Positions 5,120-6,635 of a stretch of DNA of 6,635 nucleotides are shown in pieces (the stretch's first letter is position 1; every line of letters starts with the position of its first letter). Source of the stretch: an uncultured Ruminococcus sp. GTDB lineage: Bacteria > Bacillota > Clostridia > Oscillospirales > CAG-272. A program made the position numbers and the translations under genes. The notes beneath the pieces are model-generated. The model was not told the DNA's origin, searched no databases, and was given only the letters and a program-made list of their open reading frames with translations. The stretch lies in the NCBI GenBank assembly GCA_902783755.1, contig CACZSC010000038.1, positions 1 to 6,635 on the forward strand. The letters are read 5' to 3'.

Positions 5120-6304
5120 TTACAGTATGAATTCTTTCTTTCCTGCCATCAGGTCTCTCCATATGGGAGAGAAGCTTCTCAGAAGCTCCACCACTTCCCT
5201 GACCGATTTAATCACATAGTCCACGTCATCCTCAGTGATATCGTCTCCTATGGTCAGCCTGAGAGATCCGTGGGCCACATCGTGCACTCTTCCGATCGCA
5301 AGGAGCACATGGCTCGGATCAAGCGATCCGGACGTGCAGGCGCTTCCTGACGAAGCCTGTACTCCCTTGTCATCGAGGAGCAGCAGCAGTGATTCGCCTT
5401 CGATCCCTTCAAAGCAGAAGTTCGCGTTTCCGGGCAGTCTGTTCACCGCATCACCGTTAAGTGCTGAATGAGGTATCTGTTTCAGGCCTTCTATCAGCCT
5501 GTCCCTCAGGGCCGCAGTGCGCTCCCCGTTCACTTTCATTCCTCCGACAGCCTCTTTCAGAGCCTCAGCCATGGCCGCGATCCCGGGCACGTTTTCCGTT
5601 CCGGCCCGTTTTCCCCTTTCCTGAGCTCCCCCCTCTATCAGATTCGTGAGTCTTATGCCCTTTTTCACATACAGGAAGCCTACGCCCTTGGGTCCGTGGA
5701 ATTTATGTGCCGACGCGGACAGCATGTCGATATTGTCACCCCTAACATCCACCGGTATATGCCCTACGGCCTGGACAGCGTCAGTGTGGAACAGCACCTT
5801 CTTCCGCCGGCATATCTCCCCTATTTCCCTTATGGGCTGGATTGTGCCTATCTCGTTGTTGGCATACATCACCGTTACGAGACACGTGTCATCCCTGATG
5901 GCCGCCTCGACTTCTCCGGGCACCACGAGACCGTTTTCGTGTACGTCGAGCAGAGTTACGTCGAACCCCTCTTTTTCCAGCTTCTCAAGCGTATGCAGTA
6001 CGGCGTGGTGTTCAAAGGCAGAGGATACGATATGCATCTTCCCGTTCTTTCTGCCAAGCTCGGCAGCTGAACGTATCGCCTGGTTGTCAGCTTCGCTTCC
6101 GCCGGAAGTGAAATAGATCTCACCGGGCTGCGCCCCGATCGCGGAAGCGACCTTCTCACGGGCTTCTTCAAGCACTTCTTTCGCTCTCTGGCCGTGGCTA
6201 TACAGGCTCGACGGGTTGCCCCACACCTCTTTCATCAGCTCCGTCATTTTTATCAGTGCCGCGTCGCTCATCCTTGTCGTCGCGGCGTTGTCACAATAGA
6301 TCAT
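5120..6304 (-). CDS. iscS: Cysteine desulfurase, IscS/NifS type
   Basis: PLP enzyme that removes sulfur from cysteine, leaving alanine, and passes the persulfide to the IscU scaffold. The 394 residues begin MIYCDNAATT, the classic N-terminus. Key parts: TSGGSEADNQA (66-76), His99/His100 in FEHHAVL, Asp175 and Gln178 in HTDAVQA, PLP Lys201 in SAHKFHGP, RAGTENVPG (233-241), and the mobile-loop catalytic Cys323 in SSGSACTSGS. The start at 6304 was chosen over an in-frame ATG at 6355 because the latter lies upstream of the -10 box (6339-6344), outside the predicted transcript, and adds 17 charged residues not found in the family. A modest AAGGA (6319-6315) lies 10 nt upstream. First gene of iscS-iscU, divergent from the Rrf2 regulator. 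NifS is a close alternative name; no nitrogen fixation genes are present. Confidence 0.95.
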   Translation of the reverse strand: MIYCDNAATTRMSDAALIKMTELMKEVWGNPSSLYSHGQRAKEVLEEAREKVASAIGAQPGEIYFTSGGSEADNQAIRSAAELGRKNGKMHIVSSAFEHHAVLHTLEKLEKEGFDVTLLDVHENGLVVPGEVEAAIRDDTCLVTVMYANNEIGTIQPIREIGEICRRKKVLFHTDAVQAVGHIPVDVRGDNIDMLSASAHKFHGPKGVGFLYVKKGIRLTNLIEGGAQERGKRAGTENVPGIAAMAEALKEAVGGMKVNGERTAALRDRLIEGLKQIPHSALNGDAVNRLPGNANFCFEGIEGESLLLLLDDKGVQASSGSACTSGSLDPSHVLLAIGRVHDVAHGSLRLTIGDDITEDDVDYVIKSVREVVELLRSFSPIWRDLMAGKKEFIL

Positions 6305-6338
6305 TTTGTTTTTTTCCTTTTCTTCAGATCTCACCCGC

Positions 6339-6367
6339 ATTATACTCCTATTCACCTATCGTGTCAA
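6339..6367 (-). promoter_or_regulatory. iscS-iscU promoter, perfect consensus sigma-A
   Basis: Minus-strand TTGACA (6367-6362) and TATAAT (6344-6339) are separated by 17 nt, with a start expected near 6331 and a leader of about 28 nt to the iscS ATG. Same geometry and much of the same flanking sequence as the metY promoter. No terminator is evident after iscU before the metY promoter, so some read-through into the metY leader is possible. Confidence 0.88.
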
Positions 6368-6372
6368 TAGGT
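6347..6372 (-). promoter_or_regulatory. Rrf2-type operator at the iscS promoter
   Basis: The core ACCTATTGACACGATAGGT (6372-6354) is a palindrome with perfect 6-bp arms ACCTAT/ATAGGT. A third half-site follows as GAATAGG (6353-6347). It covers the whole -35 and most of the spacer, so a bound protein should block polymerase. It is the best-formed of the three copies in this window. IscR represses its own isc operon in E. coli, and this arrangement parallels that; binding here is inferred. Confidence 0.72.
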
Positions 6373-6397
6373 TTATAGACAATATTCCCGCTGCGTA

Positions 6398-6426
6398 TTG
6401 CAAAACCTACTCACCTACTGTATAAT
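6398..6426 (+). promoter_or_regulatory. Promoter of the Rrf2-family regulator gene
   Basis: TTGCAA (6398-6403) and TATAAT (6421-6426) are 17 nt apart, with a start near 6433 and a leader of about 20 nt. The weaker -35 compared with the iscS and metY promoters suggests lower expression of the regulator than of its targets. Divergent from the iscS promoter, with the two -35 boxes 30 nt apart. Confidence 0.78.
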
Positions 6427-6430
6427 AGGT
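6406..6430. promoter_or_regulatory. Rrf2-type operator over the regulator's own -10 (autoregulation)
   Basis: The core ACCTACTGTATAATAGGT (6413-6430) has perfect 5-bp arms ACCTA/TAGGT and spans the -10 box. Read on the minus strand it is ACCTATTATACAGTAGGT, followed by GAGTAGG, so it aligns with the iscS operator including the third half-site, with one base fewer in the spacer. It therefore lies inverted relative to its own promoter, compared with the other two copies. Repressor binding would cover -10 and the start site, implying negative autoregulation. Confidence 0.65.
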
Positions 6431-6452
6431 AAAAATGAACTGGAGGGCCGTC

Positions 6453-6635
6453 ATGATTTCGACAAAGGGCCGATACGCGATACGCGTTATGATAGATCTT
6501 GCGGAGAACGACAACGGCGGGTATATACCGCTGAAAGATATCGCCGCCAGGCAGGAGATCTCAAAAAAATATCTGGAAATAATAGTAAAGGACATGGTAT
6601 CCGGAGGGCTCCTTGTGGGAGCCAGCGGCAAGGGA
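6453..6635 (+). CDS. iscR: Rrf2-family transcriptional regulator (IscR/CymR-like), 3'-truncated by window edge
   Basis: The frame is open to the last base, giving the first 61 residues. They match the Rrf2 winged helix-turn-helix N-terminus: MISTKGRYAIRVMIDLA (1-17), then PLKDIAARQEISKKYLE (26-42, the recognition helix region), and KDMVSGGLLVGASGKG (46-61) leading into the wing. The family includes IscR (Fe-S sensing) and CymR (cysteine synthase complex sensing). The cysteines that would ligate an Fe-S cluster, around residues 90-110, fall outside the window, so the two cannot be told apart from the protein. Position next to iscS-iscU favours IscR; the shared operator at metY-cysK shows CymR-like reach. 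GGAGG (6442-6446) lies 6 nt before the chosen ATG. An in-frame ATG at 6435 is too close to the predicted transcription start and precedes that site. Confidence 0.9.
   Translation, partial: MISTKGRYAIRVMIDLAENDNGGYIPLKDIAARQEISKKYLEIIVKDMVSGGLLVGASGKG

Noticed and set aside
5468..6070. 200-codon open frame antisense to iscS
   Set aside because: It lies fully inside the well-supported iscS gene on the other strand, has no ribosome site or recognisable motif, and is rich in residues expected from reading a real gene's complement.
6305..6355. 17-residue N-terminal extension of IscS
   Set aside because: It begins upstream of the -10 box, so it is not in the predicted transcript, and the family starts at MIYCDNAATT.
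1..6635. CRISPR arrays, insertion sequences, tRNA or rRNA genes, prophage genes
   Set aside because: No spaced direct repeats, terminal inverted repeats, transposase motifs or tRNA-like cloverleaf signatures were seen; the window is core metabolism apart from its regulatory DNA.

Overview
The window looks like a piece of chromosome from an anaerobic member of the Firmicutes, most likely Clostridia. The coding regions are moderately GC-rich and the gaps AT-rich. Shine-Dalgarno sites are strong (GGAGG/AAGGAG), promoters are near-consensus sigma-A type, and the iron-sulfur genes have the compact iscR-iscS-iscU (nifS/nifU-like) layout. The IscU-like scaffold lacks the LPPVK motif used by HscA chaperones. 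The assignment below phylum is inference.

Left part, plus strand: the 3' two thirds of ispE (isoprenoid precursor synthesis, cut by the window edge), then a 155-bp AT-rich gap with an extended -10 promoter, then gdhA (hexameric glutamate dehydrogenase, probably NADP-dependent). A strong GC hairpin at 2119-2146 separates gdhA from the convergent sulfur genes and probably terminates transcription from both sides.

Middle, minus strand: a two-gene sulfur assimilation operon, metY-like O-acetylhomoserine sulfhydrylase followed by cysK O-acetylserine sulfhydrylase, 26 nt apart. It is preceded by a long leader (about 260 nt) between a perfect consensus promoter (TTGACA-17-TATAAT) and the metY start. 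The leader holds an unannotated 40-codon reading frame with closely spaced Cys codons (Y-C-Y-C near its middle). It also holds a 10-nt strand perfectly complementary to the 5' arm of an intrinsic terminator just upstream of metY. This is the layout of a translation-coupled transcription attenuator, probably responding to cysteine.

Right part: iscS and iscU on the minus strand, overlapping tightly (the iscU Shine-Dalgarno contains the iscS stop codon), and divergently an Rrf2-family regulator (IscR/CymR-like), cut by the right edge. The promoters of iscS, metY and the regulator carry the same ACCTATT...TAGG...TAGG element over a -35 or -10 box. It is copied in inverted orientation at the regulator's own promoter. 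The local model is that one Rrf2 repressor controls its own synthesis, Fe-S cluster assembly and the supply of cysteine (the sulfur donor for IscS), while the metY-cysK leader adds a second control at transcription elongation. The attenuator and the three-promoter operator set are the most interesting content of the window.
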